Source: Rhizobium sp. RU36D
GTDB lineage: Bacteria > Pseudomonadota > Alphaproteobacteria > Rhizobiales > Rhizobiaceae
DNA length: 64,000 nt
Assembly: GCF_900176345.1 (NCBI RefSeq)
Contig: NZ_FWXU01000002.1
Location: 186,001-250,000 of the forward strand
Direction: 5' to 3'
Positions 33,229-42,502 of the stretch are shown in pieces. The position numbers and the translations under genes were made by a program. The number at the start of each line of letters is the position of its first letter. Within the stretch, counting starts at the first letter, position 1. The notes beneath the pieces were generated by a model. That model saw nothing but the letters and a program-made list of their open reading frames with translations, searched no databases and was not told the origin of the DNA.

Positions 33229-34065
33229 TTAGCGTTCGGCCCGATCCATCGTATCCAGCCGGAAGACGGCGTCGGCGATGCCCGTCTTGCGGTCGAGGTC
33301 GAAGGTCTCGCTATCCTCCGGCAGCAGGATGGCCCAATCGGATATACCGAGATCCGTGAGCTGGTACGGCGTGCCGTGACCATATTCCAGGTGGCCGCGA
33401 CCGATGATCCCGACCACGAGCGTCTCCGGATCCGCCGCCAGCACATCGGCGATCCCGCAGGCAAAGGCCCGGTCCCAGGTCTGCTGCGCTCGCACGAAGC
33501 GGTCGAATTCCGGATCCTCGGGCGATGACGCCTTGCGGTCAGGCCTTCCGCCGCCGGTCAGCTCGAAGAGATACCGGCGATGGGCCGGCGAGGCGGGCTT
33601 GGCCGGGGTTACCCCGTCGCGGTCTTCTACTGGAATGGCGTCCCAGCCGAGCTTGCCGACCTCCGTGACCAGGGGTCGCCGGCAATTGAGCGCCTTCATC
33701 GGCAGCTTGAACTGCCGGCAATAGTGGAAGATCGGCAAATAGAGTTCAGGCTGGAAACCCCAGACCGTCTTCCATTCGGATTGCTCAAGGAATTCAGCGC
33801 TGTCGATAGCGCCGGCAACCCAGGCATCGAGTGCCGGCTGCACCCGGCGTGGAAACATCTCGAAACCGACGATGATCTTACCTCGGTTGGCATGAAGCGC
33901 CGCAATCACATGCAGCTGCCAGCGGTGGATGTCGAAACGGTCATGGGTTTCGCCCAGGAGCACGGCGCGCTTGCCGGCCATCTCCCGCATCAGGTCGGCA
34001 TGATCGCGTTCCGTGCCACGGGACCCGTCGAGCCAGGTCCCGGGTCTGTGATGGATTTCCGCCAT
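33229..34065 (-). CDS. ChaN-like heme/iron-associated protein
   Basis: Protein of the ChaN/DUF399 (TIKI/EreA-related) family, 278 residues. Family motifs are AVLLGETHDRFDIHRWQ near the N-terminus, GFEMFPRRVQPALD, and the C-terminal VVGIIGRGHLEYGHGTPYQL with conserved His. ChaN of Campylobacter binds heme, and its Pseudomonas homologue PhuW belongs to a heme uptake operon. No lipoprotein signal is present here, so it is probably cytoplasmic. It is the last gene of the heme-type operon, 3 bp after the HmuS-like gene. Confidence 0.84.
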   Translation of the reverse strand: MAEIHHRPGTWLDGSRGTERDHADLMREMAGKRAVLLGETHDRFDIHRWQLHVIAALHANRGKIIVGFEMFPRRVQPALDAWVAGAIDSAEFLEQSEWKTVWGFQPELYLPIFHYCRQFKLPMKALNCRRPLVTEVGKLGWDAIPVEDRDGVTPAKPASPAHRRYLFELTGGGRPDRKASSPEDPEFDRFVRAQQTWDRAFACGIADVLAADPETLVVGIIGRGHLEYGHGTPYQLTDLGISDWAILLPEDSETFDLDRKTGIADAVFRLDTMDRAER

Positions 34066-34068
34066 GGT

Positions 34069-34803
34069 TTACTCCGCGGCCGCAGCCGTGGTCAGCGTGG
34101 CGGCTTCTCCGTGCAAGGTCAGCCCTACAGGCGTTCCATCCTGGCCGAGTGCCATCAGTTCCAGTCCTTGAGCAGCTTCAGTGGTTCCCCACGCACTGAC
34201 CGTACCGCCGAGCAGATGCAGGTGGAAGTCATCGGTCATGATATTGATGAAGCCCATGCCGGGGCTGACTTTCGGCACGACACCCGTCCAGCGCTGGCTG
34301 AAGCCGGGCTCGTCATAGGCAATGGTGATCGGCCCACCCGCTGCCAAGGCCGCCTGGAGCGGCGCAAAGCCGGGATCGGCCGGATCGACCTCGGGCCGCT
34401 GCGGCCTGCTATTGTCGCGCGGATTGGGGTCGTCGAGGCGGGGCACATCTTGAAGAGCATCGGCAAAGGGCGGCAGGCCCTCGAAGCCGACGACGGCAAA
34501 CAGCGTGCTGCCATCGGCCCGGCGGAAATCCAGTCGCGGATAGACCTGCGTCTGCATGATGCTGGAGCGATCCAGCACGATATCGACAATCAGCGAGGGA
34601 TCGATGCGGCTGTCGTGGTTCTGGCCGCTACAGATCATCAGGTCGCCCTCGGCGGATACCGTTTCCACCTTGCCGATGCGTTCATGGGTGGCGCCATTGC
34701 CCTTGCCGATGATCATCAGCTTGCCCATGGCGGGCAAGCGCCGGATGATGTCGCGGGCATCCGCCTGCAGGAACTGGCGGGTGATCGGGGTGTCTTCGCT
34801 CAT
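34069..34803 (-). CDS. Compact HmuS/ChuS-like heme-handling protein
   Basis: Cytoplasmic protein of 244 residues, weakly similar to the hemin-degrading HmuS/ChuS family. Two related halves can be seen. The N-terminal half has GKVETVSAEGDLMICSG and LDFRRADGSTLFAVVG. The C-terminal half has WTGVVPKVSPGMGFINIMTD and FHLHLLGGTVSAWG, which follow the HmuS pattern of a buried strand, an N-x-x-x-x-x-F-x-L-H-L segment and a Trp strand. HmuS proteins are about 340-350 residues, so this is a shortened version. I cannot place the proximal heme His with confidence. A heme chaperone or degradation role is inferred from the TonB receptor and ChaN neighbours. Confidence 0.62.
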   Translation of the reverse strand: MSEDTPITRQFLQADARDIIRRLPAMGKLMIIGKGNGATHERIGKVETVSAEGDLMICSGQNHDSRIDPSLIVDIVLDRSSIMQTQVYPRLDFRRADGSTLFAVVGFEGLPPFADALQDVPRLDDPNPRDNSRPQRPEVDPADPGFAPLQAALAAGGPITIAYDEPGFSQRWTGVVPKVSPGMGFINIMTDDFHLHLLGGTVSAWGTTEAAQGLELMALGQDGTPVGLTLHGEAATLTTAAAAE

Positions 34804-34836
34804 GATGGTTCTCCTTGAGATGCGATAAACAATGGG

Positions 34837-36543
34837 TCAGGCGGTCGCTGCCAGCGGCAGGTCCGGGCTGTCGAGATCCAGGATCTGCTGCGCTGTCGCA
34901 GCCCCCGGCAGGCGATGGGCGATGAGGAGCAGGGTGGTTTGCGGCAGCCGCTCGCGGATCAGCGCGAGCAATGCCGCTTCCGCCTGCTGGTCGAGCGCGC
35001 TGGTTGCCTCATCGAGAATCGCAAACCGGGGCCGGTGCAGCAGAAGCCGCGCCAGCGTCAGGCGCTGCAGTTCGCCGCCGGACAGGCCCGTGACGGCCTG
35101 ATCGCCATGGCCCGGAAGGGTTTCGGTGTGGTGGCCAAGCCCGACGTCGCGCAGCGTGGCCTTCACCCGTTCGGCACCGAAATCTGCGACCTCGGAGGGA
35201 TAGGCGGCGGCTTCCACCACCGAGCCTGTCGGCAGATATGGCTTCTGTGGCAGGTACATCGTGCCGTCCAGGGGCAGGGACACTTGGCCGTCCCCATGAC
35301 GCCACAAGCCGGCAATTGCCTTGACCAGGGTGGTCTTGCCGATGCCCGAGGGGCCGCGAAGCCAGAGCATTTCGCCTTGATGCAGTGCCGTCTCCGGCAG
35401 TGCCACGAGCGGGCGGCCATCCGGGGTGCTGACCGCCAAAGGACCGAGCACGATGCCGGTCTTGGCCGGCATTCTGGCGATTGCGGGTGGATGGTCGCCG
35501 TTCTGTTCGGCAGCCTGCATGAAATGATCGAGACGCGAGGCGGTGGCGACGAGTTCAGCGAGATCCCGATAGGAAAAGATGAACCAGGACAGCGTCGTGA
35601 CGACATTGGAGAAGGCCATGCTGAGCTGCATCAGGCCGCCAAAGGCCACGTGACCGGCGAGATAGCCGGGCAGGGCCACGAACAACGGTATGCGCAACAC
35701 GGAATGGCGGAAGGGGAAGGTGAAGCTGCCCAGCACCAGTTCGGCCCGGATCACCCGGCGCCAATTGTTGGCCACGGCGTCGAAGCGATTGCGGAAGACC
35801 CGGGTTTCGGCGGCTTCGCCGTTGGACAGCGCCACCTCGTCAAAGGCCGTTCGCCAGCGCGCCATGCTGTAGCGGAAGCTCGCCTCGCGATGCTGCTGTT
35901 CGGCCAGCAGACCCTTGAGCGGTCGTCCCAGGACATGGGTGATGACACTGCTGATCGCCACATAGAGGAAGGCCGCCCAGACCATGTAGCGGGGAATTTC
36001 GATGTCCAGGCCGATTGGCGCGAGCGACAGCGCGAAATTCGACAGGCCCCAGAGGATCGCCAGATAGGAAAACAGCCCGACGATCTCACCGATCAAATCA
36101 AGCGCTTCGCCCAGCAGGCCCTTGGCAAACAGGCGACAGTCCTCGGCAATGCGCTGGTCGGGATTGTCGATGGCGTTTGTGGGGTCATTGGCCAGATGCC
36201 AAAAGGCCTTGTTGCGCGTCCAGAGCTCGATCGCCTTGTCGGTCAGCGCGCGGCGCCAGCGGATTTCCAGCACCTTGCGCAGATATTCGTAAGACAGGCC
36301 GCGCACGGAATTGAGCCCGACGATCAGCGCGAAGATGCCGATCTGCCTGAAGACTTCAGGACCGTTGACCTTTTCGACGGCCGAGTAGAACTCGCCGGTC
36401 CATTTCACAAGGCGGACGGTCGAGTAGACACTGCCGAGATTGAGCGCAATCGCCACGCAAAAGAGCAGCAGGCTGAGCTTGCCGCCCGGCATGCTGACGC
36501 AAATTCTGATCAACCGTTTGAACTGTCCGGCAATCCTGAGCAT
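34837..36543 (-). CDS. ABC transporter, fused permease-ATPase of the SbmA/BacA-YddA type
   Basis: 568-residue half-transporter. The N-terminal membrane domain (ABC_membrane_2, SbmA/BacA-like; about 1-330) has six helices and reads FYSAVEKVNGPEVFRQIGIF and RWRRALTDKAIELW, typical of YddA and mycobacterial Rv1819c. The ATPase domain has Walker A GPSGIGKTT, signature GLSGGELQRLTLARLL and Walker B FAILDEATSALD. Relatives import vitamin B12, bleomycin or antimicrobial peptides, or handle fatty acyl substrates. Here it lies in an iron-regulated operon behind a heme-type receptor that has no HmuTUV genes nearby, so a role in heme or another tetrapyrrole across the inner membrane is a hypothesis. Confidence 0.87.
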   Translation of the reverse strand: MLRIAGQFKRLIRICVSMPGGKLSLLLFCVAIALNLGSVYSTVRLVKWTGEFYSAVEKVNGPEVFRQIGIFALIVGLNSVRGLSYEYLRKVLEIRWRRALTDKAIELWTRNKAFWHLANDPTNAIDNPDQRIAEDCRLFAKGLLGEALDLIGEIVGLFSYLAILWGLSNFALSLAPIGLDIEIPRYMVWAAFLYVAISSVITHVLGRPLKGLLAEQQHREASFRYSMARWRTAFDEVALSNGEAAETRVFRNRFDAVANNWRRVIRAELVLGSFTFPFRHSVLRIPLFVALPGYLAGHVAFGGLMQLSMAFSNVVTTLSWFIFSYRDLAELVATASRLDHFMQAAEQNGDHPPAIARMPAKTGIVLGPLAVSTPDGRPLVALPETALHQGEMLWLRGPSGIGKTTLVKAIAGLWRHGDGQVSLPLDGTMYLPQKPYLPTGSVVEAAAYPSEVADFGAERVKATLRDVGLGHHTETLPGHGDQAVTGLSGGELQRLTLARLLLHRPRFAILDEATSALDQQAEAALLALIRERLPQTTLLLIAHRLPGAATAQQILDLDSPDLPLAATA

Positions 36544-36564
36544 GGCCTATCCCATCGATGTTGT

Positions 36565-36596
36565 GGCATGCCGGACCGCCTGCGGCCCGGCATGCC
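36565..36596 (-). terminator. Intercistronic hairpin between TonB receptor and ABC gene
   Basis: GGCATGCCGG (36565-36574) and CCGGCATGCC (36587-36596) are a perfect 10-bp stem. The loop holds a further CCGC/GCGG pairing after one A-C mismatch. There is no T-tract, so it is more likely an mRNA stability or attenuation element than a full terminator. Confidence 0.55.
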
Positions 36597-36606
36597 TGGG
36601 GTTGGA

Positions 36607-38919
36607 TCAGAACTTGACGGTGGCGCCGACCTTGAAGACGCGGCCGGGGCCGGTCTGCAGCTCAAGCGGATTGACATTGGCGACGGCAGTGGAGCTCGCC
36701 ACCTTGTCGAAGCCCGTGAGGGTGTTCGGGAAATATCGGGTGTTGAAGATGTTCTCGACGCCGAAGGTGATCTCGAAATTCTCGCGCGGCGTCCACTTGG
36801 CATAGGCGTCGAACAGGGCGTAGCTATCAGGCAGATAGTAAGAGGCGCTGCTGGCTTCCGTGCGTCCTGCGGCAAGCGTGCTGAACAGCTCGAATTGCAG
36901 GCCGTAATCGGGCATTTCATGCTTGATGCCGAGGATTGCCGTGAACGGTACCGCGCCATCGAAGGCGGTTTCAGCGGAACTTGCGGTGACCTGCTGGCGG
37001 CCCTTGCTCCAGCTGACATTGGCGGACAAGGTGGTGTAATCGACCACCTCGTATTCGCCGCTGAACTCGATACCCCACAACTCAACATTCTCGACATTGT
37101 TGGAGGTATAAGCCGGAATCAGCGCACCGGCACTGTTGCGCACCGTGGTGAGCTGCAGGCTGCGGATGAAGTCCTTGTAGTCGGCATAGAAGCCGCCCAG
37201 GCTGAAGAAGCCCCGGTCAAATTCGCCGCGCAGGCCGAATTCATAGCTCTGCACCGATTCCGGACGCAGACTGGCATTGGGAACGATCGAGGTGCCGGTG
37301 AAGGCATCGTTGCTCGACTGGAAGAGCTGGGCCGAGGTCGGCATCTTGAAGCCTTCGCCATAGGAGGCGTAGACCGAATAGGTGTCGTTCAGATCGTAGA
37401 CGGCGCCGAGTGCCTTCAACACTTCCGTATGCTCCTGCTTTGCAGGGCGGAAACCGGGAAGGCCGGGATAGGTGGAATCGCCAGTTGGATCGATCGCATA
37501 ATGGGCGACGCGGACGCCGGGCGTCAGCGTCAGGCGACCATCCAGCATCTTGATCTCGTCCTGCAGATAGACGTCGGCGCGTTCGGTTGTCACACGCGGG
37601 AAGCTGAAGCCCTGGTTCACCGCCACCGTCGTCGCATTGGTACGCGAATCGAAGGTTGTGTTCGTGCCCGTGTAGTCACCCTTGGTGCGGTCGCCGTCAA
37701 AGCCGTAGGTCAGCTTGTGCTGGGTGTTGCCGAGATCGAAACTCGATTGCAGCTGGATGTCGCCTTCCAGGAAGGTTTCGCTGTAGTCGCGATACTGGTT
37801 CACCAGCTGGTAGCGGTTGGAATAGACGCGGCGCTGGTCGCTGTTGGTCACGCGCTCCTGCGGCGAGTAGGAGACGCGCCACTTGACGCTGTCGAGCCAG
37901 GGCTGATCCACCAGCCATTCATGTTCCAGCGCCACGCGCTTGCGGCTCATTTCGAGGTCGCGCGCATAGTCGGTGCTGTTATAGGCCGTCGTGGTCGCCA
38001 CGCCGGTGGTCGAGGCGCTCATGTCATAGAGCTGGAGGATGCTGGTGTCGCGGCCGAACAGCTCGCCCGTCAGCTTGACGGTATGCTGGGCATCCGGTGT
38101 CCAGACCATCTTGAACAAGGCGTTGTCGACATCCGTGTCGGCTGGGAAAAGCTCGCCGCAATTGAAGTTGAGGCGGCTGCAGCCCCAGATGCCGCCATCG
38201 CCACGGGCGTTGCTCAGCTTGGCTTCGTGGCTGTAGGTATGGCTGTAGCTGCCCAGCACCTCCAGGTCGCCGAAGTCATACGCCGCCGTCACCTGCTTGC
38301 GCCAGCTGTTGTCGAAGCTGTCGAAACCGGTCTTCATCTCCAGCGCCCAGGGCTTGTTGGCATCCGTCAGCAGGTCGGACGGATCGCGGGTGCGGAACAT
38401 GACGGAGCCGCCGAGCGCATCCGCACCCCACAGGACGGAGCTTGGTCCGCGGACGATTTCCACCGCCTTGAAATTGCTCATGTCGAAGAAGTCGCGGCTG
38501 CCGTCCGTGATGCCTTCCTGGACGCGGGCGCCATCAACAGTCATCAGAACGCGATTGCCGCCCATGCCGCGGATGGAGAAGCTGTTCAATTGGCCCCAGG
38601 GATTGGTGATGGAGGTTGGACGGCTCACCGAAACCCCGGGTTCGCGCCGCACGAGGTCCTGAATGTCTCTGACGTTGTAGTCGTCGAGCTGCTGCCGGTC
38701 GATCACCGAGATGTTCTGCGGAACATCGAGCACCTTCTTCGCATCACGCGTCGAAAGCACAACGATTTCCTCCAGTTCGGTATCTGCGGTCTGCTGTGTC
38801 GCCTTCTGCCCCCAGGCGCTGCCGGACACGGACAAGGCTGCAATGGCAACGCTGGTGGCAAGGATATGGGCGCGACGAGACAACGGCGCGCGCGGCGCCG
38901 CTAACATGCTGGACTTCAT
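36607..38919 (-). CDS. TonB-dependent heme/hemoglobin-type receptor
   Basis: Outer-membrane transporter, 770 residues, of the TonB-dependent hemoglobin/transferrin/lactoferrin receptor family. The signal peptide is AHILATSVAIAALSVSGSAWG, followed by the TonB box ELEEIVVLST. The plug has VPQNISVIDRQQLDDYNVRD and SIRGMGGNRVLMTVDGARV. The barrel carries GEGFKMPTSAQLF and VPNASLRPESVQSYEFG, degenerate versions of the FRAP and NPNL motifs of heme receptors, with a conserved terminal Phe (GATVKF). The loose motifs mean another iron chelate cannot be excluded. First gene of the iron operon; two TGA-N9-TCA boxes lie upstream. Confidence 0.85.
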   Translation of the reverse strand: MKSSMLAAPRAPLSRRAHILATSVAIAALSVSGSAWGQKATQQTADTELEEIVVLSTRDAKKVLDVPQNISVIDRQQLDDYNVRDIQDLVRREPGVSVSRPTSITNPWGQLNSFSIRGMGGNRVLMTVDGARVQEGITDGSRDFFDMSNFKAVEIVRGPSSVLWGADALGGSVMFRTRDPSDLLTDANKPWALEMKTGFDSFDNSWRKQVTAAYDFGDLEVLGSYSHTYSHEAKLSNARGDGGIWGCSRLNFNCGELFPADTDVDNALFKMVWTPDAQHTVKLTGELFGRDTSILQLYDMSASTTGVATTTAYNSTDYARDLEMSRKRVALEHEWLVDQPWLDSVKWRVSYSPQERVTNSDQRRVYSNRYQLVNQYRDYSETFLEGDIQLQSSFDLGNTQHKLTYGFDGDRTKGDYTGTNTTFDSRTNATTVAVNQGFSFPRVTTERADVYLQDEIKMLDGRLTLTPGVRVAHYAIDPTGDSTYPGLPGFRPAKQEHTEVLKALGAVYDLNDTYSVYASYGEGFKMPTSAQLFQSSNDAFTGTSIVPNASLRPESVQSYEFGLRGEFDRGFFSLGGFYADYKDFIRSLQLTTVRNSAGALIPAYTSNNVENVELWGIEFSGEYEVVDYTTLSANVSWSKGRQQVTASSAETAFDGAVPFTAILGIKHEMPDYGLQFELFSTLAAGRTEASSASYYLPDSYALFDAYAKWTPRENFEITFGVENIFNTRYFPNTLTGFDKVASSTAVANVNPLELQTGPGRVFKVGATVKF

Positions 38920-38949
38920 GGAAAACCCCCGAAAAATGCAACTGCATAT

Positions 38950-38978
38950 GATCTACAAAAGATGACTTTTTGATTCAA
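38950..38978 (-). promoter_or_regulatory. Sigma-70-type promoter of the heme receptor operon
   Basis: On the minus strand TTGAAT (38978-38973), 17 bases, then TAGATC (38955-38950), about 30 bp before the ATG. The -35 overlaps an iron box. Confidence 0.45.
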
Positions 38979-39002
38979 GTTCAAAGATGATAAAAAGAGT
39001 CA
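38963..39002. promoter_or_regulatory. Two tandem RirA-type iron-responsive operators
   Basis: Exact TGA-N9-TCA motifs occur at 38963-38977 and 38988-39002, in an AT-rich stretch, with starts 25 bp apart. The first overlaps the likely -35. This is the IRO motif of the rhizobial Fe-S repressor RirA, so the downstream operon should be repressed when iron is sufficient. Confidence 0.65.
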
Positions 39003-39121
39003 TATTTTAACATTTGATTTTGCCAGGCTGTGCAAAGCCATTCGCGCCGTGAATCGGTTGGGGTCTATCGATTCAAATTAGTCGTTGGACGGCGTACCGC
39101 TCAGCGGCGAGACTCGCTGAT

Positions 39122-39367
39122 ATGTCGGACATCCCTGATCCACCCGTCTACCTCCAACGCATCGATCCGCGCCGCAACATGGCGCGGTTCTACAGCATCG
39201 CGGTACAGCCAACGCTGTTTGGCGAAATGTCGCTCATTCGCAATTGGGGACGCATCGGCACGTCAGGCCGGTCGATGGTGCAAACCTTCGACCGGCCTGA
39301 CGCGCTGGAACAGGCGCGCGACGATATCGAGCGGGCAAAGCGGCGCCGCGGTTATGCCGAAACGTGA
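39122..39367 (+). CDS. WGR domain protein
   Basis: Small protein of 81 residues that is essentially one WGR domain: LQRIDPRRNMARFYSIAVQP, then NWGRIGTSGRSMVQTFD with the eponymous Trp-Gly-Arg, and a helical C-terminus ALEQARDDIERAKRRRGY. WGR domains bind nucleic acid or protein partners, as in PARP and bacterial ligase-associated or MolR-like proteins. Stand-alone copies are common in rhizobia without known function. Its 3' end overlaps the convergent RND gene by 16 bp. Confidence 0.88.
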   Translation: MSDIPDPPVYLQRIDPRRNMARFYSIAVQPTLFGEMSLIRNWGRIGTSGRSMVQTFDRPDALEQARDDIERAKRRRGYAET

Positions 39368-42300
39368 GCGCGGCGCTTGAGCCACTCTTCCAGCCGTTGC
39401 AGGACCACGAAGAGCGAGGGAACAAAGACAACGGTCAGGCAGGTCGAGCCGATCATGCCGGTCAGAACGGCGATGCCGATCGATTTCTGCGCGCTGGCGC
39501 CGGCCCCGGTCTGCAGCACCAGCGGCACGACGCCGAGAATGAAGGCGATCGAGGTCATGAGAATGGGGCGCAGTCGGGTGATCGCGGCCTTGATCGCTGC
39601 ATCCACGATCTCGTAATTCTCATGCGCCCTAAGATGCCGGGCCGTCTCCACGATCAGGATCGCATTCTTCGCCGATAGCGCGATCAGCAGCACCAGACCG
39701 ATCTGGGTATAGAGGTTGACGGCGGCATTGGCGGCCAGCAACGTCGCGGCCGTGCCGATGAGCGCAAGCGGCACCGTGGCGATGACCCCGATCGGCGCCC
39801 ACCAGCTTTCGTATTGGCCGGCCAGAACGAAATAGACGAGCAGCAGGCTCAAGCCGTAGACCAGGTAGATCTGGCCGCCGAGTTCGCGCTCCTGGTAGGA
39901 AACCGCCGTCCATTCCCGCCCGTAATTGTGGGGCAGCAAGGCCTTGGCAAATCCGTCGAGTGCATCAAGCGCCTGCCCGGTGGAGTAGCCCTGGGCCTGG
40001 GAGCCGATGATCTGGGCGGATGGATAGAGATTATAGAGGCTGATCAGTGCCGGACCGGTCACGGCCTTGATGTCGGCAATCGATCCGAGCGGCACCATCT
40101 GGCCGGACGCGCTACGCAGCCGGATCTGTTCGAGGTCGGCCACCTCAACGCGCCGCGAGGCATCCGCCTGCACATAGACCTGGAAGACACGGCCGAACAG
40201 ATTGATCTGCCCCGCATAGGACGAACCGATATACTGGCTGACGGTGTCATAGGCGCCACCGACATCGACCTCCGCACGCTGGGCCTTGCTGCGGTCGATG
40301 GAGATGGCAAATTGCGGGGCGTCGGCGCGGAAGGGGCTGAAGGCTTCACGGAATGTCGGATCCGCAACGGCGGCTTGCGCAATGCCGGCGGCCGCCTCTT
40401 CCAGCGCCGCGTAGTCGAAGGCGCCGTCGCGGGCCTGGATCTGCATGGCGAAACCGGCGGCATTGCCGATGCCCTGGATCGGCGGGGGCGGCAGCACGAG
40501 CGCCTGTCCGTCGGGCAGGTTTGACGTCAGCTCCCGCATCGACGTGTAGAGCGACAAGAGGTCGTCGCCCTCCTGGCGCAGGCTCCAGTCCTTGAGGATG
40601 ACATAGAGCACGCCGGCATTGGAAAGGCTGGCATTGTTGTTGAGCGCGGAGATGCCGCTGATCGCGACCGAGGTTTCCACGGCATCGAGTTTTTCCAAGC
40701 GTTGCCGAACGTCTTCGATCGCACGGCGGGTCCGCTCCAGCGAAGCGCCCTCCGGCAATTGCACGGAGACCAAGAAATAGCCCTGGTCCTCGACCGGCAG
40801 GAAGGCGGTCGGCACCCGCGCCAGCAGGGCGACCGAAAGTCCCACCAGCAGCAAGGCCACGACTGAAATCATGATGCTGAAGCGCGTCATCACCTTGACC
40901 AGCGCGCCATAGACCCGCTCCACCGCGTCATAACCGGCGTTGAAACCGCGATAGAAGATGTTCTTGCGCTTCGGCGCATGGGGCTTCAGCCACAGGGCGC
41001 ATTGGGTCGGCTTCAGAGTCACGGCATTCACCGCGCTGATCAGGGCCGTGGCGGCAATCACGAGGGAGAACTGCCGGTACATTTCGCCGCTGAGGCCCGG
41101 CAGGAAGGAGGCTGGCAGAAACACGGCGAGCAGCACGAGCGTGATGCCGATGATCGGGCCCATCAACTCGTCCATGGCAAGCGCCGCGGCCTCCCTGGGC
41201 GACTTGCCCTCTTCCAGATGCCGCGCGGCTGCCTCCACCACCACGATGGCATCGTCCACGACGATGCCGATGGCGAGGATGATGGCGAATAGCGTGGAGA
41301 GATTGACCGAGAAGCCGAAGAGCGCCAGCGCGCCAAAGGCGCCGATAATGGTGACCGGCACCGTGGTCGCCGGCACCAGCGTCGCGCGCCAGTCCTGCAG
41401 GAAAACCAGAATGACGATGAGCACCAGGAACGCGGCTTCCACCAGCGTGTGATAGACATCGTCGATCGCGGCCTCGACGAACAGCGTCGTATCAAAGGGC
41501 ACGGAATGGCGCAGGCCTTCCGGGAAATCGGCCGACATCACATCCAGCTTGGCCTTGACCGCCTCGATCACCTCGAGCGCATTGGCCTCCGGCAGGAGGA
41601 AGAGCGCCAGGCCGGCCGAGGGCTTGCCGTCGAGGCTGAAATCCTGGCTGTATTGCTGGGCGCCGAGCTCCACCCGGGCGACGTCGCGCAGGCGCACGAT
41701 ATCGCCATTGTCATTGGTCCTGAGGATGATGTCCTCGAAGGCGGCGACATCGGCGAGCTTGGAATCGAGCTTCAGCGTATATTGGAAATCACGCCCTTCC
41801 GGCACCGGCGGCAGGCCGAGCTGGCCGGCGGATGAGGTCCGGCTCTGCTGGCGGATGGCATTGTTGACATCCGAGGGCACGAGGCCACGCGCCGCCATCA
41901 GTTCCGGATCCATCCAGATGCGCACCGCATAGCTGCCGGCGCCGAAGACGGAGACGCTGCCGACGCCCGGGATACGCGAGATCTGGTCGACCAGGTTGAT
42001 GGTCGCGTAATTGGTCATGAACAGGCTGTCATGATCCGGGTTGTCTGAGGTGAGAGCAGCAATTGCCAGGATCGCCGTGGAGCGCTTGGCGGTCTGCACC
42101 CCTTGCGCCTGCACGGCATCGGGTAGCGAGGGGGTGGCGCTTGCCACGCGGTTCTGAACCAGGATCTGCGCTTCGTCCGGGTCCGTGCCGATGGCGAAGG
42201 TCACGGTCAGAGCATAGGTGCCGTCGCTGGTGGAGGTCGACTGCATGTAAAGCATGCCCTCGACGCCGTTGACCTTCTGCTCGATCGGCAGCGCCACGTC

Positions 42301-42477
42301 TTGCACGATGGTCTCGGCATTGGCGCCGGGATAGCGCGCCGTGACCTGCACCGAGGGCGGCACGACATTGGGATATTGTGCCACGGGCAGGCCGACCAGC
42401 GCCACCAGACCGAGTATGACGGTCAGGATCGCGATGACATTCGCAAGCACCGGCCGATCGATAAAGAACCTGGCCAT
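39352..42477 (-). CDS. RND efflux transporter permease (AcrB/MexB-like, HAE-1)
   Basis: Proton-driven multidrug efflux pump of the inner membrane, 1041 residues. It starts MARFFIDRPVLANVIAILTV, the classical first helix. Two repeats each have a large periplasmic loop. TM4 carries the paired acidic proton-relay residues (AIGIVVDDAIVVVEAAARH), and TM10-11 the matching Lys region (GLVLLIALSAKNAILIVE). The family motif in loop 1 is MQSTSTSDGTYALTVTFAIG. It follows its membrane-fusion partner by 25 bp. No outer-membrane channel gene is present, so an unlinked TolC-type protein must be used. The substrate range is unknown. Confidence 0.95.
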   Translation of the reverse strand: MARFFIDRPVLANVIAILTVILGLVALVGLPVAQYPNVVPPSVQVTARYPGANAETIVQDVALPIEQKVNGVEGMLYMQSTSTSDGTYALTVTFAIGTDPDEAQILVQNRVASATPSLPDAVQAQGVQTAKRSTAILAIAALTSDNPDHDSLFMTNYATINLVDQISRIPGVGSVSVFGAGSYAVRIWMDPELMAARGLVPSDVNNAIRQQSRTSSAGQLGLPPVPEGRDFQYTLKLDSKLADVAAFEDIILRTNDNGDIVRLRDVARVELGAQQYSQDFSLDGKPSAGLALFLLPEANALEVIEAVKAKLDVMSADFPEGLRHSVPFDTTLFVEAAIDDVYHTLVEAAFLVLIVILVFLQDWRATLVPATTVPVTIIGAFGALALFGFSVNLSTLFAIILAIGIVVDDAIVVVEAAARHLEEGKSPREAAALAMDELMGPIIGITLVLLAVFLPASFLPGLSGEMYRQFSLVIAATALISAVNAVTLKPTQCALWLKPHAPKRKNIFYRGFNAGYDAVERVYGALVKVMTRFSIMISVVALLLVGLSVALLARVPTAFLPVEDQGYFLVSVQLPEGASLERTRRAIEDVRQRLEKLDAVETSVAISGISALNNNASLSNAGVLYVILKDWSLRQEGDDLLSLYTSMRELTSNLPDGQALVLPPPPIQGIGNAAGFAMQIQARDGAFDYAALEEAAAGIAQAAVADPTFREAFSPFRADAPQFAISIDRSKAQRAEVDVGGAYDTVSQYIGSSYAGQINLFGRVFQVYVQADASRRVEVADLEQIRLRSASGQMVPLGSIADIKAVTGPALISLYNLYPSAQIIGSQAQGYSTGQALDALDGFAKALLPHNYGREWTAVSYQERELGGQIYLVYGLSLLLVYFVLAGQYESWWAPIGVIATVPLALIGTAATLLAANAAVNLYTQIGLVLLIALSAKNAILIVETARHLRAHENYEIVDAAIKAAITRLRPILMTSIAFILGVVPLVLQTGAGASAQKSIGIAVLTGMIGSTCLTVVFVPSLFVVLQRLEEWLKRRAHVSA

Positions 42478-42502
42478 AGCCGGCCTCTCCGTTTTCTTGT
42501 GT

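Noticed and set aside
34915..38904. Very long open frame on the plus strand across the ABC and TonB receptor genes
   Set aside because: It is antisense to two clear genes. Its composition (runs of His, Gln, Arg, Asp, Gly) is typical of GC-rich reverse frames, and no domain is recognisable.
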